Positions 34,132-44,019 of a stretch of DNA of 64,000 bases are shown piece by piece. The position numbers and the translations under genes are program-made. This stretch comes from Marichromatium bheemlicum. Its GTDB lineage: Bacteria; Pseudomonadota; Gammaproteobacteria; Chromatiales; Chromatiaceae. Every line of letters starts with the position of its first letter. Positions within the stretch are counted from its first letter, which is position 1. The stretch spans positions 59,279-123,278 of the forward strand of contig NZ_JAAXKX010000010.1 in the NCBI RefSeq assembly GCF_012276755.1, given 5' to 3'. The notes under the pieces are model-generated. The model was not told the origin of the DNA, did no database searches, and saw nothing but the letters and a program-made list of their open reading frames with translations.

Positions 34132-36282
34132 TCAAGACGTCTTACGACTGAGCCTGACCAGCGCGTCGACGTCGAGGATCATAGCGACCCGGCCATCGCC
34201 CATGATGGTTGCCCCGGAGATCCCCTCGACCTTGCGGTAGTTGGTCTCGAGACTCTTGATCACGACCTGGTGCTGGGCAAGCAGGTCGTCGACCTGCAAC
34301 GCGGCACGCCCCTCGTTCGACTCGATGATCACCAGGATCGACGCCTCCGGCGCGACCTGCTGCACGCTCAACCCGAAGAGCTGGTGCAAGGCGACGAGCG
34401 GCAGATACTCCTCGCCGACATGAACCACGTTGCCCTTGCCGGCCAGGGTCTTGCACTGTCCCGGCTGGGGCCGGATGGACTCACGGATCACCGTCAGCGG
34501 AAGGATGAAGGTCTCGTCGCAGACGCGTACCGACATGCCATCGAGGATCGCCAGGGTCAGCGGCAGGCGGATGGTGATGCGCGTCCCCTGCCCCGGCTCG
34601 GAGTCGATCTCGACACGCCCGTTCATCGCCTCGATGTTACGGCGCACCACATCCATGCCGACACCGCGCCCGGAGATGTCGGTCACCGCCTTCGCCGTCG
34701 AGAAGCCCGGCGCGAAGATCAGCTGCCAGACTTCCTTGTCGGAGGGGTTGTCGGGGAGCGCCACGCCCCGCTCGGCGGCCTTGGCGAGCAGCCGTTCGCG
34801 ATCGAGCCCGGCACCGTCGTCGCTGACCTCGACGACCACGTTACCGCCGCGATGGCTGGCCGCGAGGACGATCTCACCGGTCTCGGGCTTGCCCTGCTCG
34901 ATGCGCTGCTGGGCGGTCTCGATGCCGTGATCGATGCTGTTGCGCACCAGGTGGTTGAGGGGATCGGCGAGGCGTTCGATCAGCCCCTTGTCGAGTTCGG
35001 TGTCCTCACCGATGAGTCGTAGCGAGACCTTCTTGTCGAGCGCTGCAGCGGTATCACGCACCACCCGAGGAAAGCGATTAAAGACGAAGCTGATCGGCAT
35101 CATCCGGATCGACATCACCGCCTGCTGCAGGTCGCGTGAGTTGCGCTCGAGGTTGGACAACCCGTCGAGCACCCGCTCCTGGGCGACGGGATCGAGCCCC
35201 GAGGCCGACTCGGCGAGCATCGCATGGGTGATCACCAACTCGCCGACGAGGTTGATGAGCTGGTCGACCTTCTCGACACTGACCCGGATCGAGGACTCGC
35301 CCTGGGGTTGACGCCGGACGCCACCGGGCTGGCGCCGCGGGGCCGCCCCACTGGGGGGCGGGGGCGATGCGGGTGCCGACTCGGCATTCGCCGGATCGGC
35401 CCCAGGCGCCCCCGGCGCCGTCGCGAAGAAGCCGAACCCCTGTTGCAGCTCCTCGCGCTGCCGCGCGGCGGTCTCGGCCACCTGCTCCATCCCCGGGCTG
35501 TCGTCGAACAGGCCAAAACCATCGAGTTCCTGATCGCCACTGCTGGGCGCGGCGCCGGGGGCGTCCTCGAAGAGACCGAAACCCGCCTCGTCCGCATCCG
35601 CCGCCGCCTCGGCCTGCCCCATGGCGGTGATCTCCACCTCGCTCGGATCACAGAGGAAGTCGAAGATCTCGACGATGGCCTCGCGCCCAGCTGCGGTATG
35701 AAGTCGCCAGTTCAGCCGCTCACCGGGCGTGGTGGCGGCCGGGGTATGCTCGAGTTCACCGAGTTCGGCGAGGGCGGCGACCAGACCCGCCTCGCGGTCC
35801 GGGGCCTCGAGCAGACCGGCGTTGAAGGTGATGCCCCACCAGGTTCGGGGGTCGGGGTCGACGAGGGGGGAGACGGACTCGGCGGCGGGCAGGTCACCCT
35901 GGGCGAGGGTCTCGAGCCGCTCGCAGACGGCAGCGATCTGCGGATCCTCGAACTCGGTGCCCTGTTGGTGGGCGGCGAGCTGGGCCTTGAGTAGATCACC
36001 GGCCTGCAGGGTGGTGTCGATGATCTCCACGCTCGGGTGCAGCTCATGCTTGCGCACCCGGTCGAGCAGGGTCTCGAGGATATGGGTCACCCGGGCGACA
36101 TCGCTGAAGCCAAAGGTCCCCGCGCCGCCCTTGATGGAGTGCGCCGCCCGGAAGATGGCATTGAGCACCTCCGGGTCGGGGGCCTCGATATCCAGCTCCA
36201 GCAGCAAGGTCTCCATCTCGGCCAGGTGCTCGCTGGCCTCGTCGAAGAAGACCTGATAGAAACGGGTCATATCGATGGTCAT
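34132..36282 (-). CDS. cheA: Chemotaxis histidine kinase CheA
   Basis: Central kinase of the pathway. P1/Hpt with His48 ([12 protein letters not shown]); a P2-like domain (about 145-215); a linker with three copies of a 10-residue motif, GFG[LF]F-x2-[AS]PG, at 234, 255 and 282; dimerisation domain (about 330-395); HATPase with [20 protein letters not shown] and GVGMDVV; and a C-terminal CheW-like domain. The length of 716 residues is normal. An AGAGGCGGA ribosome site precedes the ATG. It would phosphorylate CheY, CheB and possibly the REC domain of the HsbR-like regulator in the same operon. No cheZ is seen. Confidence 0.97.
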   Translation of the reverse strand: MTIDMTRFYQVFFDEASEHLAEMETLLLELDIEAPDPEVLNAIFRAAHSIKGGAGTFGFSDVARVTHILETLLDRVRKHELHPSVEIIDTTLQAGDLLKAQLAAHQQGTEFEDPQIAAVCERLETLAQGDLPAAESVSPLVDPDPRTWWGITFNAGLLEAPDREAGLVAALAELGELEHTPAATTPGERLNWRLHTAAGREAIVEIFDFLCDPSEVEITAMGQAEAAADADEAGFGLFEDAPGAAPSSGDQELDGFGLFDDSPGMEQVAETAARQREELQQGFGFFATAPGAPGADPANAESAPASPPPPSGAAPRRQPGGVRRQPQGESSIRVSVEKVDQLINLVGELVITHAMLAESASGLDPVAQERVLDGLSNLERNSRDLQQAVMSIRMMPISFVFNRFPRVVRDTAAALDKKVSLRLIGEDTELDKGLIERLADPLNHLVRNSIDHGIETAQQRIEQGKPETGEIVLAASHRGGNVVVEVSDDGAGLDRERLLAKAAERGVALPDNPSDKEVWQLIFAPGFSTAKAVTDISGRGVGMDVVRRNIEAMNGRVEIDSEPGQGTRITIRLPLTLAILDGMSVRVCDETFILPLTVIRESIRPQPGQCKTLAGKGNVVHVGEEYLPLVALHQLFGLSVQQVAPEASILVIIESNEGRAALQVDDLLAQHQVVIKSLETNYRKVEGISGATIMGDGRVAMILDVDALVRLSRKTS

Positions 36283-36313
36283 GTCCGCCTCTTTCCGTGT
36301 GCGCGGGGGCGCC

Positions 36314-36679
36314 TCAGCCGATCACTTTGCGAACGACCTCCAGCAGCTTCTGCGGATCGAAGGGCTTGACCAACCAGCCGGTGGCGCCCGCGGCCCGCCC
36401 CTGGCTCTTCATGGCGTCGCCCGACTCCGTGGTCAACATCAGGATGGGGGTAGAGCGATAATTGGGCAGCGCGCGCAACTGCTTGATCAGACTCACCCCG
36501 TCCATCCGCGGCATGTTCTGGTCGGTGAAGATTAGGTCGAAGCGACCGGCCCGCGCCTTGTCGAGTCCGTCTTGGCCATCGACCGCCTCGGTCACGCTGT
36601 AGCCGGCCTCCTTGAGGGTAAAGGAGACCATCTGGCGAATGGAGGCGGAGTCGTCCACGGTGAGAATCGTCTTAGCCAT
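36314..36679 (-). CDS. cheY: Chemotaxis response regulator CheY
   Basis: A 121-residue single receiver domain with the acidic pair in VDDSAS, phospho-acceptor Asp53 (FTDQNMPRMDG), the switch Thr in LMLTTES and Lys105 in WLVKPF. It is the first gene of the chemotaxis operon and lies 31 bp upstream of cheA. No flagellar or pilus gene is in the window, so whether it acts on a flagellar motor or another output cannot be told here. Confidence 0.96.
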   Translation of the reverse strand: MAKTILTVDDSASIRQMVSFTLKEAGYSVTEAVDGQDGLDKARAGRFDLIFTDQNMPRMDGVSLIKQLRALPNYRSTPILMLTTESGDAMKSQGRAAGATGWLVKPFDPQKLLEVVRKVIG

Positions 36680-37225
36680 CGAGAGAATGTTCCGAATTCA
36701 AGTGTCTCTGTGTGCCCCATCTGGGGACGCCTGGCAGACGCAAAAGCATCTCTTGTCGTCTCGGCGAACCACCCGCGTCACGGCCCTGTCGGATCGTAGC
36801 CACCCGCACGCGATACGCGTGCCAAACAGCGTCACAGACCTTTGGGGACACGTCAAGCGAGCATGCGTGCGACATGATCGCGGTGGGGATCGAAGGGGCT
36901 GATTTTCCTGGGTTCGAGCCCATACCGGCAGAGGCGAGGCCCCCGGCAGGCGATGGAGAGGATGATACGCGTGCGGCCCTGGAATCGGGCCAAGGTGTGG
37001 CATGGCACATGGTGGTCACGGTCTGTTCGTCAAGGCTCCTTGTTCAGCGCTAGCGCCTGGGCTCAATCGACCGCTCATCGGACCAGGGTCGGTCTCGATT
37101 GCATGCGCCCTTGCCTCGCGGGGCATCCAGTCTTGGCGACGAAGTGACCGCATCCACACTCGCGTCTCCATAATATAGTCATGATGTGCACAAGACCACC
37201 GTCCAATCGCACCCCCTCGAAATCC
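36680..37225. other. Non-coding gap between cheY and the DUF1566-like gene
   Basis: 546 bp between divergent genes. Several short frames exist in all directions but none shows a recognisable protein. A GGTTCGAGCC at about 36910 looks like a tRNA T-loop, but no matching acceptor or D-arm is present. An AT-rich patch CATAATATAG (37170-37177) may be part of a promoter for the rightward gene. The chemotaxis promoter presumably lies here, but no element was identified with confidence. Confidence 0.5.
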
Positions 37226-37795
37226 ATGTCCAGACCATCGTCACGCCTCGTCTCTCTGCTCACCCTCGGTGTCCTCACCACAACGCCTCTCCTGGCTCAG
37301 CCGCCAGCGGCGCCCGGGGTGATCCCCGATGCCGCCGAGATCTGTCTACCCAATCGGGCCCAGACGACGCCCTCGGCCGACTTCACCCTGATCGAGGAGG
37401 GCCAAGCGGTACGCCACCAACCCACCGGACTCGACTGGCAGCGCTGCGCCCTCGGCCAGCGTTGGGACGGGCGCGACTGCGTGGGACGCCCCGGCAGCTG
37501 GTCATGGCGTGCCGCCGAGGCGCTGGTCGCCCAACGGGATGACGGCTGGCGCCTGCCGCGCGCCGACGAACTCACCACCATCGTCGAGCGTTGCCACCCC
37601 GGCCCCGCAGTCAACCCACAAGTCTTCCCCAATACCCCGGGGCTCATCTTCTGGACCAGCTCAGGCGATACCGGCGGCCTCGATCGAGCCTGGGCGGTAA
37701 GCTTCTTCGCCGGCAGCCGCTACCGCATGAGCAAGGAGCAAGAGGGCGCGATCCGCCTGGTACGCGAGGCCCCGGCAGGGGCCGCCGCCCCCTGA
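37226..37795 (+). CDS. Secreted DUF1566 (Lcl-like) protein
   Basis: A 189-residue exported protein. The signal peptide (SSRLVSLLTLGVLTTTPLLA) is cleaved near LAQ. The mature part has the DUF1566/Lcl C-terminal pattern: TGLDWQRC, SWRAAEALV, GWRLPRADELTTIVERC and FWTSSGD, with paired cysteines likely forming disulfides. Proteins of this group are found at the cell surface or in fimbrial contexts; the role is unknown. ATG at 37226 is chosen because the signal peptide starts there, although the frame opens at 37181. It stands alone, flanked by long gaps. Confidence 0.8.
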   Translation: MSRPSSRLVSLLTLGVLTTTPLLAQPPAAPGVIPDAAEICLPNRAQTTPSADFTLIEEGQAVRHQPTGLDWQRCALGQRWDGRDCVGRPGSWSWRAAEALVAQRDDGWRLPRADELTTIVERCHPGPAVNPQVFPNTPGLIFWTSSGDTGGLDRAWAVSFFAGSRYRMSKEQEGAIRLVREAPAGAAAP

Positions 37796-38265
37796 GCCCC
37801 CCCGAGCCCCTCCGAGCCCGCACCCGGCAATAGTCGCAGCGAGACGCAGGCCTCACGTCCAGAGCGGCCGGTGCGAGCCGGCAACTCGCCTGACACACCC
37901 GTCGCCTGTTCGCGGCCCCGATCGCACGCCCCTCGGCGGCCCTCCCCCGACACCACGGCATGAGCCTTGAGAGTCGAGGCAACTGCAAGCCAGTTCAACA
38001 CGAATCGTGAATAAAAACACAGAATTGTCCCGGGTGACGACCGTGCCTCCGGGAGCGAGAGCGAGGGGACCGATGAGCGCCGACTGCGCCGACTCGATGA
38101 GCGCGCGCGGCGGGCGAGCAGGACAAGTGCAGGGGGCGGTGTGCGGACTCTGAAGACCGATACCGGCTCACAGCGAGCGAGGCCGGAGGCGAGCCGGAAG
38201 CCGCGACCGCGTCCGTACCGGCGAGGTCGGACGCGGTCACTTCAAACAGACGTCGTGGATCAGGC
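37796..38265. other. Non-coding gap after the DUF1566-like gene
   Basis: 470 bp between convergent genes. The first part is C-rich and repetitive (variants of GAGCCCC), with an AT-rich island near 38010-38025. No gene, RNA or strong terminator was recognised. Confidence 0.5.
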
Positions 38266-38601
38266 TCACCAGGGACGATATTCGAGCCCCGGGATCGCCT
38301 CTCGGTCGAAGACCTTGGGCAGGCACTGCATCAGCTCCTCGAGCTCGTCGAGCACCATGTGGCGTCCATAGGAGGCCTTGGCGGCATCGATCGGCAGCTC
38401 CACCCAATAGCGCGACTCGGCGGGCTCGTAGAGGATCTGCAGCACGTTCTCATCGGCATCGATGATGCCCAGATAATCGTCCTCGCTCTGCAGCCGCGGC
38501 ACCAGCTGCTCGCGAATCGCCCGCGCGCTCATCTCCACCGCGCTGGCCGAGGAGACGGACTCACCCGCCCGTTCGAACAGATAAAAGACTCGATAGTGCA
38601 T
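38266..38601 (-). CDS. Small conserved-looking hypothetical protein
   Basis: A 111-residue acidic soluble protein (MHYRVFYLFERAGESVSS at the N-terminus, PGLEYRPW at the end). It has no signal peptide, membrane segment or known catalytic motif. The composition, with regular alternation of charged and hydrophobic residues, looks like a real alpha/beta domain; WVELPIDAAKASYGRHMVLDE could form a strand-helix unit. The ATG at 38601 has only a distant GGAG. I do not recognise the family. It stands alone between two long gaps. Confidence 0.65.
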   Translation of the reverse strand: MHYRVFYLFERAGESVSSASAVEMSARAIREQLVPRLQSEDDYLGIIDADENVLQILYEPAESRYWVELPIDAAKASYGRHMVLDELEELMQCLPKVFDREAIPGLEYRPW

Positions 38602-39202
38602 GGTCGACAGTCATCGCTCCAGTGTAAACGCCGCGAAGACGCATCCATCCCGCGGCCAGATGTTTCCATACGGCACCGTCCCGGCCGGGACCATGGACGA
38701 AGCCATGCTATGATCCCGCCCGCAGACGATCGCTCCCTGGCTGTGGCCATCAACCCGGCCATCCCGGGATGCTGATCGATTCCCGGAGCGGAATCAATCG
38801 GACGTCCATTACCGCGCGCCCCTGGATGCAGGGTCCCGGGCGTTCGAGCGGTTGTCCACGTCGTCGGGCCGGGCCCTCGCCGCACGCGTGCGACAGGCCG
38901 CCCACCGCCGACAGGATCGGCCAGCGCACGACGGCCACGGTCACGGACACGGGCGTCCAACCCCCGAACATACCGCGACTCGCACCACCCGTGCGCGATT
39001 GATTGTGGGGACAGCGATCGACCCGCCACCGCCGCGGGACTGCGACACTCCCCGCCCGCGCCTCGGGAGCGCCTGTGGCGCCTGCCCCGCAAACACAGCA
39101 AATAACCTTTTTTATCAATGACTTGATCGCTCGAACGGCGACCGGACTGCCCGACCCCGCGCAGCACGCCGCTCGGCAGCTCGAGCGACCCCGGAGGCAC
39201 CG
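38602..39202. other. Non-coding gap before the symporter gene
   Basis: 601 bp. It contains a perfect 12-bp palindrome CATCCCGGGATG (38760-38771), a small hairpin with GATTCC/GGAATC arms (38778-38795) and an AT-rich stretch (39100-39120) that may belong to the symporter promoter. A long minus-strand frame covers most of the gap, but its Arg/Gly-rich translation looks spurious. Confidence 0.45.
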
Positions 39203-40492
39203 ATGGCCTTTTTCAGACTCAAGCTCCACTGGCAGATCCTCATCGCCCTCATCCTGGCCGTCGCCGCCGGCCTGCTGGCCGGTCGCGAGGCGGCCGTGCT
39301 CGGGGTCAGTTTCTATTCGATCTTCGATTTCGTCGGCGAATTGTTCCTGAATGCACTGAAGATGTTGATCGTCCCGCTGGTGATCTCGTCGATCATCGTC
39401 GGCATCTCGGGCATCGGCGGCTCGCGCAATCTCGGCCGGCTCGGCGCCAAGACCATCGGCTACTACGTACTCACCACCCTGCTGGCGGTGCTCGCTGGGT
39501 TGTTCGTAGTCAACCTGCTGCAACCCGGGGTGATCGAGGGCTCGGCCCAGGAGGTCTTCGGACTGAGCGCCGATCGCGCCGGCTTCGAGGCGCAGTTCGC
39601 CGACAAGGATGCCGGTGACATCGTCGAGGTCTTCCTGCGCATGATCCCGACCAACGTGGTCGCCGCCGCCAGTGCCGGACAGATGCTCGGGCTGATCTTC
39701 TTCAGCCTGCTCTACGGCTACTATCTCACCCGTATCGAGGGGGACCACGCCAAGGCCCAGTCCGATTTCTGGAAGGGCATGTTCGCGATCATGATGCGGA
39801 TCACCGATCTCATCATGCGCTTCGCCCCGCTCGGGGTCTTCGCCCTGGTCGCCAAGACCGTCGCCGACTCCGGGGTCGAGGTCTTCGGCCCGCTGGCGCT
39901 GTTCTTTGTCACCGTGGTCGCCGCGCTCGGCATCCACTTCCTGATCACCCTGCCGTTGTTGCTGCTGCTGGCCGGACTCAACCCGCTGCGCCACTATCAG
40001 GCAATGAGTGCGGCGCTGCTCACCGCCTTCTCCACCGCATCGTCCTCGGCCACGCTGCCATTGACCATGGAGTCGCTGGAGAAGAACGCTGGTGTCTCCA
40101 ACCGCACCACCAGCTTCGTGCTGCCGCTCGGGGCCACGGTCAACATGGACGGCACTGCGCTCTATGAATGCGTGGCGGTGATCTTCATCGCCCAGGCCTA
40201 CGGCATCGAACTCGGGCTCGCCGCCCAGGTCACCGTGGTGCTACTGGCGCTGACCACCTCGATCGGGGTAGCAGGGATCCCGGCGGCGAGCCTGGTGGCG
40301 ATCTCGATCATCCTCGCCGCCGTCGGCCTGCCGCTTGAGGGCATCGGGCTGATCCTCGCCGTCGATCGCATCCTCGACATGATGCGCACCTCGGTGAACG
40401 TCTTCGGCGACTCCTGCGGCGCGGTCCTGATCGCCAAGAGCGAGGGCGAACAGGGCATCCTCCAGGGATCGTCGCGTCGCCTACCCGGCTGA
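39203..40492 (+). CDS. Dicarboxylate/amino acid:cation symporter (DAACS family)
   Basis: A 429-residue transporter of the GltP/DctA family that couples uptake of glutamate, aspartate or C4-dicarboxylates to Na+ or H+. Eight membrane helices plus re-entrant loops are evident. The first hairpin serine-rich motif [16 protein letters not shown] and the NMDGTALYE motif of TM7 are intact, and TM8 includes [17 protein letters not shown] strong GGAGG precedes the ATG. The exact substrate cannot be set from sequence. It has no obvious operon partner. Confidence 0.92.
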   Translation: MAFFRLKLHWQILIALILAVAAGLLAGREAAVLGVSFYSIFDFVGELFLNALKMLIVPLVISSIIVGISGIGGSRNLGRLGAKTIGYYVLTTLLAVLAGLFVVNLLQPGVIEGSAQEVFGLSADRAGFEAQFADKDAGDIVEVFLRMIPTNVVAAASAGQMLGLIFFSLLYGYYLTRIEGDHAKAQSDFWKGMFAIMMRITDLIMRFAPLGVFALVAKTVADSGVEVFGPLALFFVTVVAALGIHFLITLPLLLLLAGLNPLRHYQAMSAALLTAFSTASSSATLPLTMESLEKNAGVSNRTTSFVLPLGATVNMDGTALYECVAVIFIAQAYGIELGLAAQVTVVLLALTTSIGVAGIPAASLVAISIILAAVGLPLEGIGLILAVDRILDMMRTSVNVFGDSCGAVLIAKSEGEQGILQGSSRRLPG

Positions 40493-40562
40493 GCCGCGAA
40501 CCATCGTGGCGGCGACGGGTCGAACCCGGCGCCGCCCCAACAACCACATCGCTCGCTAGCGG

Positions 40563-43500
40563 ATGATCTCAGCGCGCTCCCAGACCCACTCCGAGGAAGG
40601 CCATGCCCGTGCCTTCCGCGCCCGCATCCTCAAGCCCACCGAGGGTGTCTTCCTGTTCCATCCCCGCGCCATCGAACGCCTGGTGGCCAAGCAGCTCGGC
40701 AGCGATGGCTACGAGGGCTCGATCCCAGAGCTCGGCTACGCACTGATGCCGTGCGCCGACTTCCTCCACGGTCTCGAGACCGAGAACCCGGAGGCGCTGG
40801 CGGTGATCGAGGGACTCGACCTGCCCGATGCAGTGATCCTGCTACCGATCCCGCCCGAGCAACGGCGCGATCGCGCAGGATTCGTGCGCCTGCTGCGTGA
40901 CTACTGGGCGCGGCGCTTCGAGGCCGAGGTCGCCCGCGCCTGGCAACTGGCCGACACTGCGGCCACGGCACGCACCACGGCACTGATCGAGCTAGTTGGC
41001 CCCGACGCCTTCGCCGAGATCCGCGAGGTGCTCGGCCGCGACGGCCTCACCCCCAACGGGATTGCTGACACCCTGGTCTGTCGCGCCTTCGTCGCCCTGC
41101 TCGCCCGGCTCTATCACTTTGCCCCCGGGGCCCGCGGTTTTCTGTTCCCGGCGATCCTCGACTGGGCGCTGCTCGATGCCTGGCTGGCGAGCCAGGATCT
41201 GGCCCCCGACGGTCGACGACTCACCGCCCTACTGGCACGCACACGGCCCGATCCGGCCTGCGGCGAGGCGGCACAAGCGCTCGCTCTACCCTCCACCCTG
41301 CCCTATGGCGCCACCGATCCGGGCCTCCCGAGACCGTCCCGCGACATGCCGACGACCGCACCGAGCAGCGTCTCGCCCCCGACCGCCAGCAACGCGCCAC
41401 CGCCAGCCGGCCTGCACGCACGCTGTCTGGCCGCGCTAGAGCAGGGCTCGCAGCTCCCCCGAGGCGGCTGGGCACAGCGCCTGCGCGACTGGCTGCTCAA
41501 CGCCCTGGCCCCACTGCTCGCCGCACTACTCGCCCTTGGCCTGCGATTCGAACGACGCAGCCCGAGTCGACCAACGGTGCTCACGGGCACCTACCTGATG
41601 CTGTTTCGTCATGCCATCCGCATGGCGCAACGCGCCGAGCTCAATGACCGCTATGCCCTGACGCTGTGGCAACTGGTCAATGCCGAACGGCTGTTGCGGC
41701 GCCTCGGTCAGCCCCGCGCGACCGAGGCCCGGCGCATCACCGCAACCATCACACGCCGCGTCGACCGCGCCCAACAGGCGCTCGGCGACCTGATCGCGGT
41801 ACGCTGGAAGCTGCCTCCGCACGAGGCCCAGGCGCTACGCGCACTCATCGCCCGGCTGGTCGAGGAGACACGCCACGATCTCGGTGCCCGCCCTGCCCGC
41901 GCGCAGTTGCGCATGCTCGAACAGGTCCTACGCGAGGGCCGCACCACCTACTACCGACTCCAGCCGCTGCGCTGGGCACTGAGCTGGGGGCGACGACCAC
42001 TACGCCAGATCCTCCCCTTCCAGTCGACACTGAAGGCATTGCACGCGCTCGACGCCGGCCTGGTGAGACTCGACGGGATCGGCTGGACGGTGCCTGAGGT
42101 CGAGCGCTTCGCGGCACCGCTACGCGCGCTCTCGGCACGCCACAGCGCGCGGCTACAGACCCAGTTGCGCCCTCATCTCGAGCAGGCGTTGACCACGGCC
42201 GGCTTCACCCCTCGCGATCACCGCGAGCGCGTCGCCGCACACAAGTTGCTCTGCGAGCTGCTCGACGTCATCGAACACCGCCGTCATCTGCGCTTCACCG
42301 AGGTGCGCGATATCGTCGCCCGCAATACCCTGCGCCTCCCCGATCCGGGCCTGCGCGAACTGCTCGGCGGCGACCGCCTGGCGCGCTTCGACCGCGCCGC
42401 CAGCCGGGCCCTGCCTGGTGTCTACAAGCCCGGCGAGATCTACATTAAGGGCCTGCAACAGCTCAGCGCACCACTGTTCGGCACCCCTGGCGGACGTTTG
42501 CTGATCCGTCACCTGCTGCTACCGCTCGGCCTGGCCTTCCTCGGGCTCAAGACCCTCGATCTGCTCGTCGGCTTGCTGGTACCGGGCGGTCCGCACCCGG
42601 AGCTGGCACCGCTGTGGTTGATCGCAGTGGCCGCCGTGACCATCAACCTCGGGGTCTATACCGAGATCGGCCGTCACGTCTTCATCACCCTGTGGCATGC
42701 CCTGGGCAGCGGATTACGGCTGCTGCTGTTCGACGGGCTGCGGCGACTGCTACGCTGGCGACCGGTCGCCAACCTGCTAGCCACCCGCGCGATCCGCGCG
42801 CTCGACCACAACCTGCTGCGCCCGCTGCTCACCGGCGCCTTGGCGCTATTGCCCTTTATCGCGCTCGCCAGCCTGGCCGAGGGGCACCTCATCGAGCCCG
42901 GCGCCCCCCTGTTCGGGCTCGCCTTCACCCTCGGCATCCTGATCAACAACACCCCGCTCGGGCGACGCCTCGTCGATCAAACCGTGAGCACACTCGGCGC
43001 CTTGCTACGGCGACTCAACCAGACCCTGGTGATCGGGCTGGTCAAGGCCCTGCTCGATTTCTTCAAGGAGTTCACTCGGCGCTTCCAGCAGGGGCTGCAC
43101 CGCATCGAAGAACTACTCAGCCACCACCTCACCGAGTCCGTCCCCGAGCTGCTGGTCAAGTCGTTACTGGCCCCTTTGTGGAACCTGCTGCAGGCGCTGA
43201 TTCAGTTCTATGTCACCGTGCTGGTCGAGCCCCAGGTCAACCCGATCAAGCACTTCCCGCTGGTCACCATCGCCCACAAGCTGCTGCTGCCCTTCCTCCC
43301 GGCGATCACCGGGGTGTTGGTCACCCTCACCGAATCGGTACTACCGAAGCTCGTCGCCTATCCCTTCGTGACCCTCACCGTGTTGCTGCTACCGGGGCTG
43401 GCCGGCTTCCTGGTCTGGGAACTCAAGGAAAACTGGAAGATCTATGCCGCCAACCACCCCCCGCGCACCGATCTGCATCCGGTGCCAGAGCCGGCGGTGG

Positions 43501-44015
43501 TCGGCGCCCACGGCGAGAACATGCGCGCGATGCTACGCCGAGGCATCCACAGCGGCACCCTTCCCAAGGCCTTTGATCGCCTGCGCCGGGCGCTGCGCGA
43601 CCAGCTCCGCGACGAACAACCGGCACCTTGGCGGGTGCACGAGGCCCAACGCCGGGTCCACGAGATCGAACAAGCGATACAGCGTTTCGGTGAGCGCGAA
43701 CTCGCTCATGCACTCCGCCTACGCGGTCGCGCACCACACTGTCGGCTGGCCCGCGTCGAGACCCTGCTCCCGCGCCTGGCGACCCAATCCTGCACGCTGC
43801 ACCTCGCCTTGACCCCCGAGGATGCCTCCACGACCCCGATCCTGATCCGCATCGAGATCGCACTGCGTCACCACCAGCTGTGCTGCCAGATCGCCTGCGA
43901 CGGTCCGGTCGCACAGCTCGAGCGCGCTTGCTGGCGCGCCATCGCCGCAGACATCGAGGTCTTCGCCGCCCGTGCCGCCGCCGAGCGAGTGGAGATCGCG
44001 CTCCCGCACCTCTGA
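40563..44015 (+). CDS. Large membrane protein of unknown family (1150 aa)
   Basis: No family is recognised. The N-terminal 300 residues look soluble and alpha/beta (FRARILKPTEGVFLFHPRAIERLV). One hydrophobic segment lies at about 305-325, then a long helical, Arg-rich soluble part (330-640). About six hydrophobic segments follow (645-672, 682-700, 752-775, 781-797, 907-928, 930-955) with amphipathic helices between 800 and 890. The C-terminal 190 residues are soluble and begin with VVGAHGENMRAMLRRG. Base use is like the neighbours. ATG at 40563 has a poor ribosome site. It converges with two GTPase genes (4-bp gap, palindromic TGAGCGCTCA holding both stops). A shared role with the GTPases in the membrane is inference. 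Confidence 0.85.
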   Translation: MISARSQTHSEEGHARAFRARILKPTEGVFLFHPRAIERLVAKQLGSDGYEGSIPELGYALMPCADFLHGLETENPEALAVIEGLDLPDAVILLPIPPEQRRDRAGFVRLLRDYWARRFEAEVARAWQLADTAATARTTALIELVGPDAFAEIREVLGRDGLTPNGIADTLVCRAFVALLARLYHFAPGARGFLFPAILDWALLDAWLASQDLAPDGRRLTALLARTRPDPACGEAAQALALPSTLPYGATDPGLPRPSRDMPTTAPSSVSPPTASNAPPPAGLHARCLAALEQGSQLPRGGWAQRLRDWLLNALAPLLAALLALGLRFERRSPSRPTVLTGTYLMLFRHAIRMAQRAELNDRYALTLWQLVNAERLLRRLGQPRATEARRITATITRRVDRAQQALGDLIAVRWKLPPHEAQALRALIARLVEETRHDLGARPARAQLRMLEQVLREGRTTYYRLQPLRWALSWGRRPLRQILPFQSTLKALHALDAGLVRLDGIGWTVPEVERFAAPLRALSARHSARLQTQLRPHLEQALTTAGFTPRDHRERVAAHKLLCELLDVIEHRRHLRFTEVRDIVARNTLRLPDPGLRELLGGDRLARFDRAASRALPGVYKPGEIYIKGLQQLSAPLFGTPGGRLLIRHLLLPLGLAFLGLKTLDLLVGLLVPGGPHPELAPLWLIAVAAVTINLGVYTEIGRHVFITLWHALGSGLRLLLFDGLRRLLRWRPVANLLATRAIRALDHNLLRPLLTGALALLPFIALASLAEGHLIEPGAPLFGLAFTLGILINNTPLGRRLVDQTVSTLGALLRRLNQTLVIGLVKALLDFFKEFTRRFQQGLHRIEELLSHHLTESVPELLVKSLLAPLWNLLQALIQFYVTVLVEPQVNPIKHFPLVTIAHKLLLPFLPAITGVLVTLTESVLPKLVAYPFVTLTVLLLPGLAGFLVWELKENWKIYAANHPPRTDLHPVPEPAVVGAHGENMRAMLRRGIHSGTLPKAFDRLRRALRDQLRDEQPAPWRVHEAQRRVHEIEQAIQRFGERELAHALRLRGRAPHCRLARVETLLPRLATQSCTLHLALTPEDASTTPILIRIEIALRHHQLCCQIACDGPVAQLERACWRAIAADIEVFAARAAAERVEIALPHL

Positions 44016-44019
44016 GCGC

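Noticed and set aside
36905..36925. GGTTCGAGCC resembling a tRNA T-loop, with a similar GGTTCGAACC near 47062
   Set aside because: Neither site has a T-stem that pairs properly, nor any D-arm, anticodon arm or acceptor stem in the right place. The two stretches share a few more bases around them, but not enough for a repeat call.
38529..39200. Minus-strand open frame of 223 codons over the gap before the symporter
   Set aside because: Its translation is Arg/Gly/Ser-rich without hydrophobic core or known domain, it overlaps the start of the 111-residue gene in another frame, and long spurious frames are common in GC-rich DNA.
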